Of a stretch of 14,316 nt of DNA, positions 1 through 7,520 are shown piece by piece. The number at the start of each line of letters is the position of its first letter. The first letter of the stretch is position 1. The DNA is from Acidobacteriota bacterium (GTDB taxonomy: Bacteria > Acidobacteriota > Blastocatellia > Pyrinomonadales > Pyrinomonadaceae). The stretch spans positions 1-14,316 of the forward strand of contig JAKOSS010000583.1 in assembly GCA_029777145.1 (NCBI GenBank), written 5' to 3'. The position numbers were made by a program, and so were the translations under genes. The notes beneath the pieces are model-generated. The model was not told the DNA's origin. It did not search any database and saw nothing but the letters and a program-made list of their open reading frames with translations.

Positions 1-212
1 CGGAATCCGAGGTGCCGCGCGGCGAACTCGAAGCGATCCTCGCCGAATCGCTCAGTCTTGCCGAATCGAAAGGCGTCCGCGGCAAAGAGATCACGCCGTT
101 TCTGCTGTCGGAAATGTCCAAACGCAGCGGTGGCCGGACGCTCAGATCGAACATCGCATTGCTTGCGAACAACGCTCGTGTCGCGGCGCTCGTCGCGGCC
201 GAACTCAATTAG
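1..212 (+). CDS. psuG: Pseudouridine-5'-phosphate glycosidase, C-terminal fragment
   Basis: Only about the last 70 codons are inside the window; the gene enters from the left edge in the frame beginning at base 3 and stops at TAG 210-212. The family (PsuG/IndA) splits pseudouridine 5'-phosphate into uracil and ribose 5-phosphate in the cytoplasm. The visible tail carries family features: the segment GVRGKEITPFLL, then SGGRTLRSNIALLANNAR, the usual C-terminal helix pair just before the stop. An internal GTG at base 12 is not a start, because the frame is open back to the window edge and the similarity continues. It ends convergently with the next gene, overlapping it by 8 nt. Identification is by remembered family motifs on a short fragment. 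Confidence 0.8.
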   Translation, partial: ESEVPRGELEAILAESLSLAESKGVRGKEITPFLLSEMSKRSGGRTLRSNIALLANNARVAALVAAELN

Positions 213-912
213 TCGCCTTCATCTTTTCATCAAGCTCCGCCATTCGTTTCCGCGCGACTTCGGCCTCCGCCGTGTTCGGAAAGCGGCGAACGATCTCGGC
301 CCACGCGTCGCCCGAGTAATGCAGTTTCCGTGTCGCGGCATTGACGACAAAGTTCACGCCGAGACGCCGGTAGCGGTCAAGCCCCGAATAATTGAGCAGA
401 TATCCGTAATAGACCGGTTGGTCGGTGACGGATCTGAGACGCTTGTTCGCCTGCTCGGTGAGTTTCCTGGCGGCCGCCTCCGACACCTCAGCGAACACAA
501 GCAAGACCCGTGCGCGCTGCGTCGAGTTCGGGAACATTCCGAGGAAGATCCGCGCCGATTCGAGTTGGTCGAATCCGTCGAGAGTGAGCAGGTTTCTCAA
601 TAGTCTGGCTTCGTCCTCGGCGGAGCGCGTCGCGAGCGCATCGCGTTGGATCCATCCGCTCGTGCGTTTCGTGATAGAGACCCGGACAAACGAGACGCCG
701 TCGGCCTGTTTCGACGCGATGATCGTGACTTCCCGGCCGCGGCGGAGACGGCGCAGCGTCTTCCCGAAATAACCGGGTTCGTCGCGGACGACTGCCAGCC
801 GCGGATCGATGACCACGGCCCGAACGGACTTCGGGCTTCGAATCGAGCGCTGGGCATCGACAACGACGGAAAGCGCGAAAAATAGAGATAGGAATACAAA
901 GGTTCGTTTCAT
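205..912 (-). CDS. Secreted protein with SH3-like domain
   Basis: A 235-residue protein. Residues 1-20 form a signal peptide (basic MKR, hydrophobic core, cleavage near VVVDA/Q). Residues about 33-95 resemble a bacterial SH3 (SH3b) domain: a variable strand followed by VVRDEPGYFGKTLRRLRRG, then strand VTIIAS and the closing SGWIQRDAL. Such domains usually bind peptide or cell-wall ligands. The remainder (100-235) is mostly helical and contains short TPR-like stretches such as GDAWAEIVRRFPNTAEAEVA; I do not recognise it as a named family. The ATG at 912 has a GGAG Shine-Dalgarno 6 nt upstream. It lies 47 nt downstream of ruvC on the same strand, so it may be co-transcribed with yebC-ruvC. Its stop overlaps the convergent psuG end by 8 nt. 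Exact role unknown. Confidence 0.75.
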   Translation of the reverse strand: MKRTFVFLSLFFALSVVVDAQRSIRSPKSVRAVVIDPRLAVVRDEPGYFGKTLRRLRRGREVTIIASKQADGVSFVRVSITKRTSGWIQRDALATRSAEDEARLLRNLLTLDGFDQLESARIFLGMFPNSTQRARVLLVFAEVSEAAARKLTEQANKRLRSVTDQPVYYGYLLNYSGLDRYRRLGVNFVVNAATRKLHYSGDAWAEIVRRFPNTAEAEVARKRMAELDEKMKATN

Positions 913-959
913 GAGGAACTCCGTGAGTTTGGTATGCCGGCATTCGCCGGTCGTGAGAT

Positions 960-1457
960 TCAGCGTCCGGTCTTGATCCTGGCCGCGACGCCCGAATGAT
1001 GAAAATGACAGATCGCCAGCGCCAGTGCGTCGGCGGCGTCGTGAGGTTCCGGTACCGACTTCATTCTGAGGAGAAGACGGACCATTTCCTGTACCTGATG
1101 TTTTTCAGCGTTGCCGTAACCGACAACTGTTTGCTTGACGAGTCGCGGACTGTATTCCGCGATCTCGAGCCTTTCGCGTTCGCCGGTGAAAAGGACGACG
1201 CCGCGCACCTGCCCGAGTTTGATCGCGACCTTTGCGTTGGCCGCATAGAACGCTTCTTCAACCGAGAGCACGTCCGGCCGGAACTTCGCGATGACTTCCG
1301 CGACGCCGTCTCCGATCCGCAGCAGACGTTTCGAGAATGCGTCCCGCGGAGACGACTTCACCGTTCCGAAATCGACCAGTGAGTATTTCAGCTTCTCGCC
1401 TTCAATGACGCCCCAACCGAGGGTTTCGCTTCCGGGATCGATTCCTAAAACACGCAT
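960..1457 (-). CDS. ruvC: Crossover junction endodeoxyribonuclease RuvC
   Basis: A 165-residue RuvC, the normal family length. It cuts Holliday junctions symmetrically as a dimer with RuvAB during recombinational repair. The RNase H-fold acidic residues are visible: D7 in RVLGIDPG, E67 in VLSVEEAF, and D140/D143 in HDAADALALAICH. The start is ATG at 1457, because the protein must begin MRVLGIDPG. A longer open frame to 1532 only adds residues translated from an intergenic G-rich repeat and should not be annotated. The start has only a weak GGA just upstream. It follows yebC by 94 nt, a very common gene order, but ruvA and ruvB are not downstream here; a secreted SH3-like gene follows instead. 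Confidence 0.95.
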   Translation of the reverse strand: MRVLGIDPGSETLGWGVIEGEKLKYSLVDFGTVKSSPRDAFSKRLLRIGDGVAEVIAKFRPDVLSVEEAFYAANAKVAIKLGQVRGVVLFTGERERLEIAEYSPRLVKQTVVGYGNAEKHQVQEMVRLLLRMKSVPEPHDAADALALAICHFHHSGVAARIKTGR

Positions 1458-1467
1458 TCCATTTCGA

Positions 1468-1549
1468 ATGTGGGGTTTGGGAATTGGGATTTTGGGGTGG
1501 CCGTACCTTTGCGGCACATCCGCATTCCCCAATCCCCAATCCCCAATGC
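1468..1549 (-). repeat. Inverted G-rich/C-rich repeat in the yebC-ruvC spacer
   Basis: On the plus strand, 1472-1497 has four runs of three or four G with AT-only loops of 3, 4 and 5 nt, a formal G-quadruplex motif. At 1527-1544 there are three runs of four C separated by AAT. The two arms can pair: 1472-1489 with 1527-1544, with one mismatch and two A/C positions that become G-U wobbles in the minus-strand transcript, leaving a 37-nt loop. The structure would sit in the mRNA between the yebC stop and the ruvC start. Short units related to GGGATTTG appear again at 2366-2400. Confidence 0.7.
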
Positions 1550-1551
1550 CT

Positions 1552-2292
<741 letters not shown>

Positions 2293-2328
2293 GTACAGTG
2301 TTCCCTCGGTTGAGTTAAAGAAAACGAA

Positions 2329-2358
2329 AGTATATCGCGGGACGCGGAACGATGACAA
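2329..2358 (-). promoter_or_regulatory. Sigma-70-type promoter of yebC
   Basis: Reading the minus strand, a -35 box TTGTCA (2353-2358) and a -10 box TATACT (2329-2334) are separated by 18 nt, each 5 of 6 to consensus. Transcription would begin near 2322, giving about 30 nt of leader before the yebC ATG with its GAGGG ribosome site. This supports the chosen yebC start. Confidence 0.6.
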
Positions 2359-2363
2359 GAACG

Positions 2364-2430
2364 TCGGATTTGGGATTTGGGAATGCGGATTTCGGATCTC
2401 TGAACTTTCAAATCTCAAGTCTCAATTTTC
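2364..2430 (+). repeat. Degenerate low-complexity heptamer-like repeat
   Basis: The first half repeats GGATTTG/GGGATTTG-type units and contains GGGAATGCGGAT, which is also found in the opposite orientation at about 1519-1530. The second half (about 2401-2430) switches to CTTTCAAATCTCAAGTCTCA-type units. It lies just upstream of the yebC promoter, between divergent yebC and the cupin gene. Translated, such repeats give the peptide pattern IPNP/IRNPHSQ that produces spurious ORF extensions. Confidence 0.55.
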
Positions 2431-2478
2431 AACTATTCAGCAATGAGAATTACCTTGGAACAAATCTGCCGCATTGGC

Positions 2479-2506
2479 TTAACATTTCAAGCGTTTCGTG
2501 GATAAT
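2479..2506 (+). promoter_or_regulatory. Sigma-70-type promoter of the pectin operon
   Basis: TTAACA at 2479-2484 (5 of 6 to the -35 consensus) and GATAAT at 2501-2506 (5 of 6 to the -10 consensus), with a 16-nt spacer. The predicted start near 2513 leaves a leader of about 25 nt before the cupin ATG at 2538. No operator palindrome was recognised around it. Confidence 0.5.
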
Positions 2507-2537
2507 CAGGTTAATCGCTTAATTCCCAAGAAACATA

Positions 2538-2876
2538 ATGATCAACCACCAACAATTCAACTGGGATTCGATCCCGTTCGAGAACGTCGGAGAGGGCATC
2601 GAGCGGCAGATGGTCGTCGGTGAGCACTTGATGATCTGCCGGTTGCGGTTCGCGCCGAACACTGTCACGCCCGCTCACGAACATCCGCACGAACAAATGA
2701 CGATCGTCGAAAAAGGCCGGGTCCTGTTCACGCTCGGCGACGACGAAAAAGTCGTCGGTCCGGGCGACGTCCTGCACTTCCCTTCGAATTTCTGGCACGG
2801 CGCGACGATGCTCGGCGAAGAAGTGATCCTGATCGACATATTTTCACCGATCCGCGAGGATTTCCTAAACAAATGA
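2538..2876 (+). CDS. kdgF: KdgF-like cupin (unsaturated uronate linearisation)
   Basis: A 112-residue single-domain cupin, probably cytoplasmic (no signal peptide). Cupin motif 1 is PAHEHPHEQMTIVEKG (residues 45-60) and motif 2 is PGDVLHFPSNFWHG (75-88). H47, H49, Q53 and H87 form the expected metal site with a Gln as in KdgF, and the ending IDIFSPIREDFL (99-110) is also KdgF-like. KdgF turns the 4,5-unsaturated galacturonate released by pectate lyases into the linear ketouronate. The first-gene position, with a 4-nt ATGA overlap with a pectate lyase gene, strongly supports this reading. The ribosome site is weak (AAGAAA). A generic cupin of another function cannot be fully excluded. Confidence 0.8.
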   Translation: MINHQQFNWDSIPFENVGEGIERQMVVGEHLMICRLRFAPNTVTPAHEHPHEQMTIVEKGRVLFTLGDDEKVVGPGDVLHFPSNFWHGATMLGEEVILIDIFSPIREDFLNK

Positions 2877-4369
2877 GACGCATAACGATCTTGATTCTGG
2901 CGCTTCTCCTGCCCGTCGCGGCGATCGCGCAGACAAAGCAGGAAGTACTCGACGCGATGAAGCAGGCGACCGCGTTCTTCTCGGCGAAAGCTTCGATCCG
3001 CGGCGGTTACGTGTGGAACATTTCCGAGGATTTCAAACGTCACTACGGCGAGATCCCGGCGCGCAATTCGCAGATCTGGGTGCAGTCGGCGACGCCATGG
3101 GTCGGCATGACGATGCTCGACGCGTATGAGGCGACCGGCGACAAGATCTATCTCGACGTCGCCGAGAAGGCCGGTCTCGCGCTCGCGTGGGGTCAACGTC
3201 CCGCGGGCGGCTGGCATTACATGATCGACTTTGAACCGAAAGGCGTCCAGGAGTGGTACAAGAACCACGCCTCGAAGTTCAAATGGGGCATGGAGGAACA
3301 GCGGTTCTTCAACGGCAACGCGACGTTCGATGACGGCAATTCACAATCGGCGACGCGGTTCTTGTTGAGACTTTATCTGGTCAAGAAGGATCCGCGGTTC
3401 AAAGCTCCGTTGCTGAAAGCGCTCGAATTCATGCTCAAGGCGCAATATCCGAACGGCGCCTGGCCGCAGCGATTTCCGCTCCATTACGATTTCGTCCACG
3501 ACGGATTTCCCGACTACACGCCGTATTACACGCTCAACGACGGCGCGATGGTGACGACGATCCAGGTTCTCGTCGATGCTTATGAGAACCTCGGCGACAA
3601 GCGCTATCTCGAATCGGCACGGCGCGCCGTCGATTTCTTCATCGCCGTTCAGGGACCGGAAGATCAGGCGGGATGGGCCGAGCAGTATCATCCCGACACG
3701 ATGCGGCCTGAAAAAGCTCGGACGCATGAGCCCGGCGGATTCGTGATCCGCGAAAGCGAGCAGGTGATCGAGACGCTCGAGATGTTTTACAAGATGACCG
3801 GCGACCGCCGCTATCTGCGTCCGATCCCCGGCTGTCTCGCCTGGTTCGACCGCGTCAACAAGGAAGCGCTCGAGCTCAAGCGCCCGGTTGCCCGCTATTA
3901 CGAACTCGGGACGAATCTCCCGATCTACGTTCTGCGGACGGACAAGACGAACGCGGAAGGCTACGGATTGTATCGGTGGAGCAACTCTGAATCACAAGGG
4001 AACATGCAGGGACTTTCGTCGTTCGCGAACAACGCCACGCAGGTCCGCGAAGTGGTGAACGTCAAACCTCTCCGGGCCGAATATGAACGCGTCGCGAAGC
4101 TCGATCCGAAAACGGCGCGGGCCGAATACGACAGCGAACGGCGCTGGAACGAGCGCTCAGGATTCGACGCCAACTGGCTTTCCGAGGCTTTGCGATCGAT
4201 CGATAGCCGCGGCGCCTGGGTTACGAACTGCCGCGTTCTCAAACTCGACGCGACGACGCCAAACGGCATGAACTCCGGTGATTTCGAGATGATCCGAGGT
4301 TACTCGACCGGGGTCTTCGTCCGAAACGTATCGATGATGACGGCTTTTCTTAAAGCGGAGCAAAAGTAA
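2873..4369 (+). CDS. Secreted pectate lyase, PL10-like
   Basis: A 498-residue protein with a signal peptide (1-19, cleavage at AIA/Q). It resembles polysaccharide lyase family 10 (Pec_lyase), alpha/alpha-toroid enzymes that cut polygalacturonate by beta-elimination. Recognisable blocks in order are FFNGNATFDDGNSQSATRFL (145-164), KAQYPNGAWPQRFPL (189-203), YTLNDGAMVTTIQVL (219-233), AGWAEQYHPDTMRPEKAR (266-283) and GGFVIRESEQVIETL (288-302). These parallel PL10 blocks (a TIDN.AT..Q.RFL pattern, YPNGGWPQ, the FNDDAMV region and A.HDPxT), but some are divergent, so substrate preference is uncertain and I could not map the catalytic Arg with confidence. The start ATG overlaps the cupin stop (ATGA), suggesting translational coupling. 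Confidence 0.8.
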   Translation: MRRITILILALLLPVAAIAQTKQEVLDAMKQATAFFSAKASIRGGYVWNISEDFKRHYGEIPARNSQIWVQSATPWVGMTMLDAYEATGDKIYLDVAEKAGLALAWGQRPAGGWHYMIDFEPKGVQEWYKNHASKFKWGMEEQRFFNGNATFDDGNSQSATRFLLRLYLVKKDPRFKAPLLKALEFMLKAQYPNGAWPQRFPLHYDFVHDGFPDYTPYYTLNDGAMVTTIQVLVDAYENLGDKRYLESARRAVDFFIAVQGPEDQAGWAEQYHPDTMRPEKARTHEPGGFVIRESEQVIETLEMFYKMTGDRRYLRPIPGCLAWFDRVNKEALELKRPVARYYELGTNLPIYVLRTDKTNAEGYGLYRWSNSESQGNMQGLSSFANNATQVREVVNVKPLRAEYERVAKLDPKTARAEYDSERRWNERSGFDANWLSEALRSIDSRGAWVTNCRVLKLDATTPNGMNSGDFEMIRGYSTGVFVRNVSMMTAFLKAEQK

Positions 4370-4389
4370 CGATCCGATCGATTCGAAAT

Positions 4390-4420
4390 AGCTGATAACG
4401 GAGAGCTGAAAGGTGATAGT
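4390..4420 (+). repeat. Short degenerate repeat before the LamG gene
   Basis: In the 77-nt spacer between the pectate lyase and the LamG gene, variants of AGCTGAWA occur three times in about 31 nt (AGCTGATA, AGCTGAAA, GGTGATAG). The pattern is short and imperfect and could be chance; no clear hairpin or terminator was seen. Confidence 0.3.
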
Positions 4421-4446
4421 TCGTTGACCGAATTTGTGCCAAAGGT

Positions 4447-5079
4447 ATGAAAATCGCAACCGCCGTCATTCTCGTGCTTTTTCTTGCCGTTGCCGCGCTC
4501 GCGCAATCGGGTGTGACATGGAAGTTCGACAACCTAAAAGCGATCGGCGGAAATCCGGTCGAAGTTTTGGGTGCGCCCAAAATAGTCAAAAAGGCGGTCG
4601 AGTTCGACGGCGCGGCGGACGGGATCTTGCTCGACACGAACCCGATCGAGGGCCTTTCCGAATTCACGATCGAGGCGATGTTTCGTCCGGACGGCGGCAG
4701 CAAAGAGCAGCGTTGGTTTCACATCCAGCAGTCGGACGCGGACAATCGCGTGCTGCTTGAGATCCGGGTCGACGGCTCCGATTGGTTTCTCGATACGTTC
4801 ATCAAATCGGGCGACAATCGTCTGACGCATTACGCGGAAAAATTCCGGCACCCGCTGGGCAAGTGGTACCGCGTCGCGCTCGTCTTCGATGGCAAGGAAA
4901 TGCGGCATTATGTCGACGGCAAACTCGAACTCGCGGGGGCTTTGACGATCGCGCCGTTCGGGAAGGGACGGACTTCGCTCGGCGTCCGGCAAAACAAGGT
5001 TCATTGGTTCAAAGGCGCGATCAAAAAGGTCCGGATCACCGGCAAGGCACTCGCGCCGAAGGAGTTCATGAAGAAATGA
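4447..5079 (+). CDS. Secreted LamG/concanavalin A-like jellyroll protein
   Basis: A 210-residue protein with a signal peptide (1-19, cleavage at ALA/Q). The rest is one LamG-type jellyroll: AVEFDGAADGILLDTNP (50-66), the strand FTIEAMFRPDG, LEIRVDGSDWFLD, GKWYRVALVFDGKEMRHYVDG and the closing FKGAIKKVRITGKALAPKEF. These are the usual LamG landmarks (W-Y-VALV-DG--YVDG, then a final strand with I/VRI). It has no catalytic module, so it may bind carbohydrate or hold other enzymes, or it could be a small divergent lyase/hydrolase of the same fold. ATG 4447 has an AAAGG only one nucleotide away, an unusually tight ribosome site. It sits in the pectin operon and its stop overlaps the esterase start (ATGA). 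Confidence 0.75.
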   Translation: MKIATAVILVLFLAVAALAQSGVTWKFDNLKAIGGNPVEVLGAPKIVKKAVEFDGAADGILLDTNPIEGLSEFTIEAMFRPDGGSKEQRWFHIQQSDADNRVLLEIRVDGSDWFLDTFIKSGDNRLTHYAEKFRHPLGKWYRVALVFDGKEMRHYVDGKLELAGALTIAPFGKGRTSLGVRQNKVHWFKGAIKKVRITGKALAPKEFMKK

Positions 5080-6644
5080 TCGATCGACGGACGTTCGTCA
5101 AAAGTGCGCTTGCAGGCGCCGCGATCGCGGCTATCTCGGATCGTTCCTGGGCCCAGACCGATTCGCCGGTCGCGACGACAAAGTACGGAAAAGTCCGCGG
5201 ATACGCCGACGACGGCGTCAACTGTTTTTTGGGCGTCCGATACGGCGCCGATACGTCGGCATATCGTTTTCAGGCTCCGAAACCTCCCCGGCCGTGGGAC
5301 GGCATCGCCGATGCACAGGATTACGGCGCGTCGTCGCCGCAGCCGTCGCGCGGCGGATCGAACGTCAGCGAGGACTGCCTTTTCCTGAACGTTTTCACGC
5401 CGAAATTGCGCGACGGCGGCAAGCGCCCGGTGATGTTCTACATCCACGGCGGCGCGTACGCAAACGGTTCCGGATCAAGCCCGCTTTACGACGGCGTCAG
5501 GCTTTGCAATCGCGGCAATGTCGTCGTCGTTTCGATCAACCATCGGCTGAACGCCTTCGGCTATCTCTATCTCGCGCGGTTCGGAGGATCTGAATTCGCG
5601 GACTCCGGAAACGCGGGGCAACTCGACATCATCCTCGCGCTCAAATGGGTTCGCGAAAATATCGCCGAGTTCGGCGGCGACCCGAACAACATCATGGTTT
5701 TCGGGCAATCGGGCGGCGGAGCGAAGATCGCGACGTTGATGGCAATGCCGGCGGCGGCCGGACTGTTCCAGCGCGCCGCCACGATGAGCGGCCAGCAGGT
5801 GACGGCATGCGGACCGTGGAACGGTACTCTTCGGGCGAAGGCGATCATCGACGCCCTGAATCTGAAAGATGTACAGGAGATCCGGTCGACCCCATTCCAG
5901 AAGATCGTCGAGGTTCTGGGGACGAAGGATCCGGTCCTTTCGTTCGGCGGCGTGAACTTCGCGCCGGCGCTCGATGAACGCAATTTGCTCCGTCATCCGT
6001 TCTATCCCGACGCCCCGGCACAGTCGGCGAAGATCCCGATGATCATCGGCAACACCCACGACGAGACGCGCGCGTTCCTCGGCGGCGATCCGACGAACTT
6101 CACCGTCACCTGGGAGCAGCTGCCCGATAAACTGATCCCGAACATGCGTGTCGATATCAAGCCCGAAGAGGTGATCGAGAAGTACCGGAAACTGTATCCG
6201 AAACTCAGCGCCAGCGATCTTCTGTTCAAGATCACGACGGCGTCGAGGAGCTGGCGCGGCGCGATCATCGAAGCCGAAGAACGCGCCAAATCCGGATCGC
6301 CGGCGTACGCGTACCAACTCGACTGGGCCTCGACGCGCGAGGGCGGAAAATTCGGCGCGCCGCATGCGTCGGACATTCAACTCGTCTTCGACAATCTCGG
6401 AAAACCCGGTTCGACCGCCGAAGGTCCGACCTCGCAGCACATGGCCGACATCATGAGCGACACCTTCATCGCGTTTGCCCGCAAGGGCGATCCGAACAAC
6501 AGATCGATCCCGGTTTGGAAGCCGTACACGATGGCAAAACGAGAAACGATGGTCTTTGATGTTCCGCCGCGTCTTGAGAACGACCCGCGCGGCGAGGAAC
6601 GGAAGATCTTCGAGAAAGTCCCTTATGTCCAGGCCGGAAGCTGA
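5076..6644 (+). CDS. Type-B carboxylesterase with Tat-like signal
   Basis: A 522-residue alpha/beta hydrolase. The N-terminus MIDRRTFVKSALAG has a twin-arginine motif followed by a hydrophobic stretch and SWA/Q cleavage, so export by Tat is likely. Type-B motifs are SEDCLFLNVFTP (98-109), the oxyanion HGG (124-126), the nucleophile elbow GQSGGG with S212, the acid E330 in NTHDETRAFL, and H430 in GAPHASDIQLVF. The triad is therefore complete. In this operon a likely role is removing acyl or methyl esters from pectin or associated plant esters, but type-B esterases are promiscuous and the substrate is inference. The start ATG overlaps the LamG stop by 4 nt; a longer open frame from 4782 is only the LamG gene read in another frame. 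The stop is directly adjacent to the convergent yggU stop. Confidence 0.88.
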   Translation: MIDRRTFVKSALAGAAIAAISDRSWAQTDSPVATTKYGKVRGYADDGVNCFLGVRYGADTSAYRFQAPKPPRPWDGIADAQDYGASSPQPSRGGSNVSEDCLFLNVFTPKLRDGGKRPVMFYIHGGAYANGSGSSPLYDGVRLCNRGNVVVVSINHRLNAFGYLYLARFGGSEFADSGNAGQLDIILALKWVRENIAEFGGDPNNIMVFGQSGGGAKIATLMAMPAAAGLFQRAATMSGQQVTACGPWNGTLRAKAIIDALNLKDVQEIRSTPFQKIVEVLGTKDPVLSFGGVNFAPALDERNLLRHPFYPDAPAQSAKIPMIIGNTHDETRAFLGGDPTNFTVTWEQLPDKLIPNMRVDIKPEEVIEKYRKLYPKLSASDLLFKITTASRSWRGAIIEAEERAKSGSPAYAYQLDWASTREGGKFGAPHASDIQLVFDNLGKPGSTAEGPTSQHMADIMSDTFIAFARKGDPNNRSIPVWKPYTMAKRETMVFDVPPRLENDPRGEERKIFEKVPYVQAGS

Positions 6645-6929
6645 TCAAGCAAATTTCCCGCGAACTGCCTCCGCGGAATTTCCGCTGACCCGGACGATCT
6701 TGCTCTTCGACGTCTGCCCGCCGATGATCTCAATGTCGGACCGGCGAACGTCCAGGAGCTTCGCCAGAAATCTGATCAGTTCTTCGTTTGCCGCACCGTC
6801 TACGGGCGGCGATGCGATGCGGATCTTGACCGCGCCGTCGAGTTCACCGGCGACGGCGGTCTTCGACGCGCGCGGCACGACACGCACGCGAAACGTCAGC
6901 TCACCATTCCTCTCATTGATCTCGATCAC
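6645..6929 (-). CDS. yggU: DUF167/YggU family protein
   Basis: A 94-residue member of the DUF167 family (UPF0235, YggU), a small alpha/beta cytoplasmic protein of unknown function. Landmarks are LTFRVRVVPRASKTAVAGE (11-29), VKIRIASPPVDGAANEELI (34-52), and the end region IIGGQTSKSKIVRVSG. The start is GTG at 6929, giving a 4-nt GTGA overlap with the yggT stop; no ATG is available at a suitable place. A longer frame to 7496 is yggT read out of frame. The yggS-yggT-yggU order is widespread and suggests linked but unresolved functions. The stop abuts the convergent esterase stop with no spacer. Confidence 0.88.
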   Translation of the reverse strand: MIEINERNGELTFRVRVVPRASKTAVAGELDGAVKIRIASPPVDGAANEELIRFLAKLLDVRRSDIEIIGGQTSKSKIVRVSGNSAEAVRGKFA

Positions 6930-7519
6930 TGGAAAACGAAAAGACGCAGGACGAAAGACTGCAGAAGTCCGATAAAGATCAGCAATATCATCGCCGAGAT
7001 ATCGACCATTCCGATCGGCGGGATCAGGCGCTGGACGGGACGCAGGATCGGATCGGTGACCCGCTGGACGAAGCCGAGGAACGTGTTGCGCGTGAAGACG
7101 AACCACGAGGCGAGAAATCGGATGAAGATGAACAGAACGAGCACGCTCAGAAGCCCGTAGATAATGAATCCGATGATCACCTTGACGTTGCCGGTCGCGA
7201 TCCCGAGCGTCAGTCCGTCGATAACGAACATCGTGTTCTCGATCACGCTCAGCCCGAAGTACGTCAACAACCCGGCGACGAGCACCGTCACGATCGGCGC
7301 AAAGCGCGTATCGATCCGAAACGCCGCGAGCAGACGGGCCGATGGATAAACGAAACTGTCCGTCCGCTTCTTGAGATGGTATGAAAAGCGACCGACCTTC
7401 CCGAACGGATTCGGATCGCTGTAATTGAAGATCAGTCGCAACAGCATCGCCGCGAAGAACACGAGGAAGACGATCGATACAACGAGACTGATCCAAGGAT
7501 AGACAAATAAACGAAGCAT
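6926..7519 (-). CDS. yggT: YggT family integral membrane protein
   Basis: A 197-residue membrane protein with four predicted membrane segments at about 8-30, 74-93, 113-138 and 172-192. The YggT signature TDPILRPVQRLIPPIG (155-170) precedes the last segment. The family is linked by neighbourhood to YggS and, in some bacteria, to membrane or septum functions and osmotic tolerance; the molecular role is not settled. At 197 residues it matches the long, four-segment form. Its ATG is 2 nt below the yggS stop with only one intergenic base between the genes, so it is co-transcribed and probably coupled with yggS. Confidence 0.88.
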   Translation of the reverse strand: MLRLFVYPWISLVVSIVFLVFFAAMLLRLIFNYSDPNPFGKVGRFSYHLKKRTDSFVYPSARLLAAFRIDTRFAPIVTVLVAGLLTYFGLSVIENTMFVIDGLTLGIATGNVKVIIGFIIYGLLSVLVLFIFIRFLASWFVFTRNTFLGFVQRVTDPILRPVQRLIPPIGMVDISAMILLIFIGLLQSFVLRLFVFQ

Positions 7520-7520
7520 A

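Noticed and set aside
1458..1532. N-terminal extension of ruvC
   Set aside because: The RuvC fold begins at MRVLGIDPG; the upstream residues come from the G-rich spacer.
1472..1549. CRISPR-like or direct-repeat array
   Set aside because: The units are 7-8 nt, degenerate and without unique spacers; they are low-complexity DNA.
2293..2418. N-terminal extension of yebC
   Set aside because: It is translated from the promoter and repeat; the peptide [11 protein letters not shown] is a typical artefact of the GGGATTTG-type repeat.
5475..6440. 321-codon minus-strand open frame
   Set aside because: Antisense to the carboxylesterase, whose full catalytic motif set is on the plus strand.
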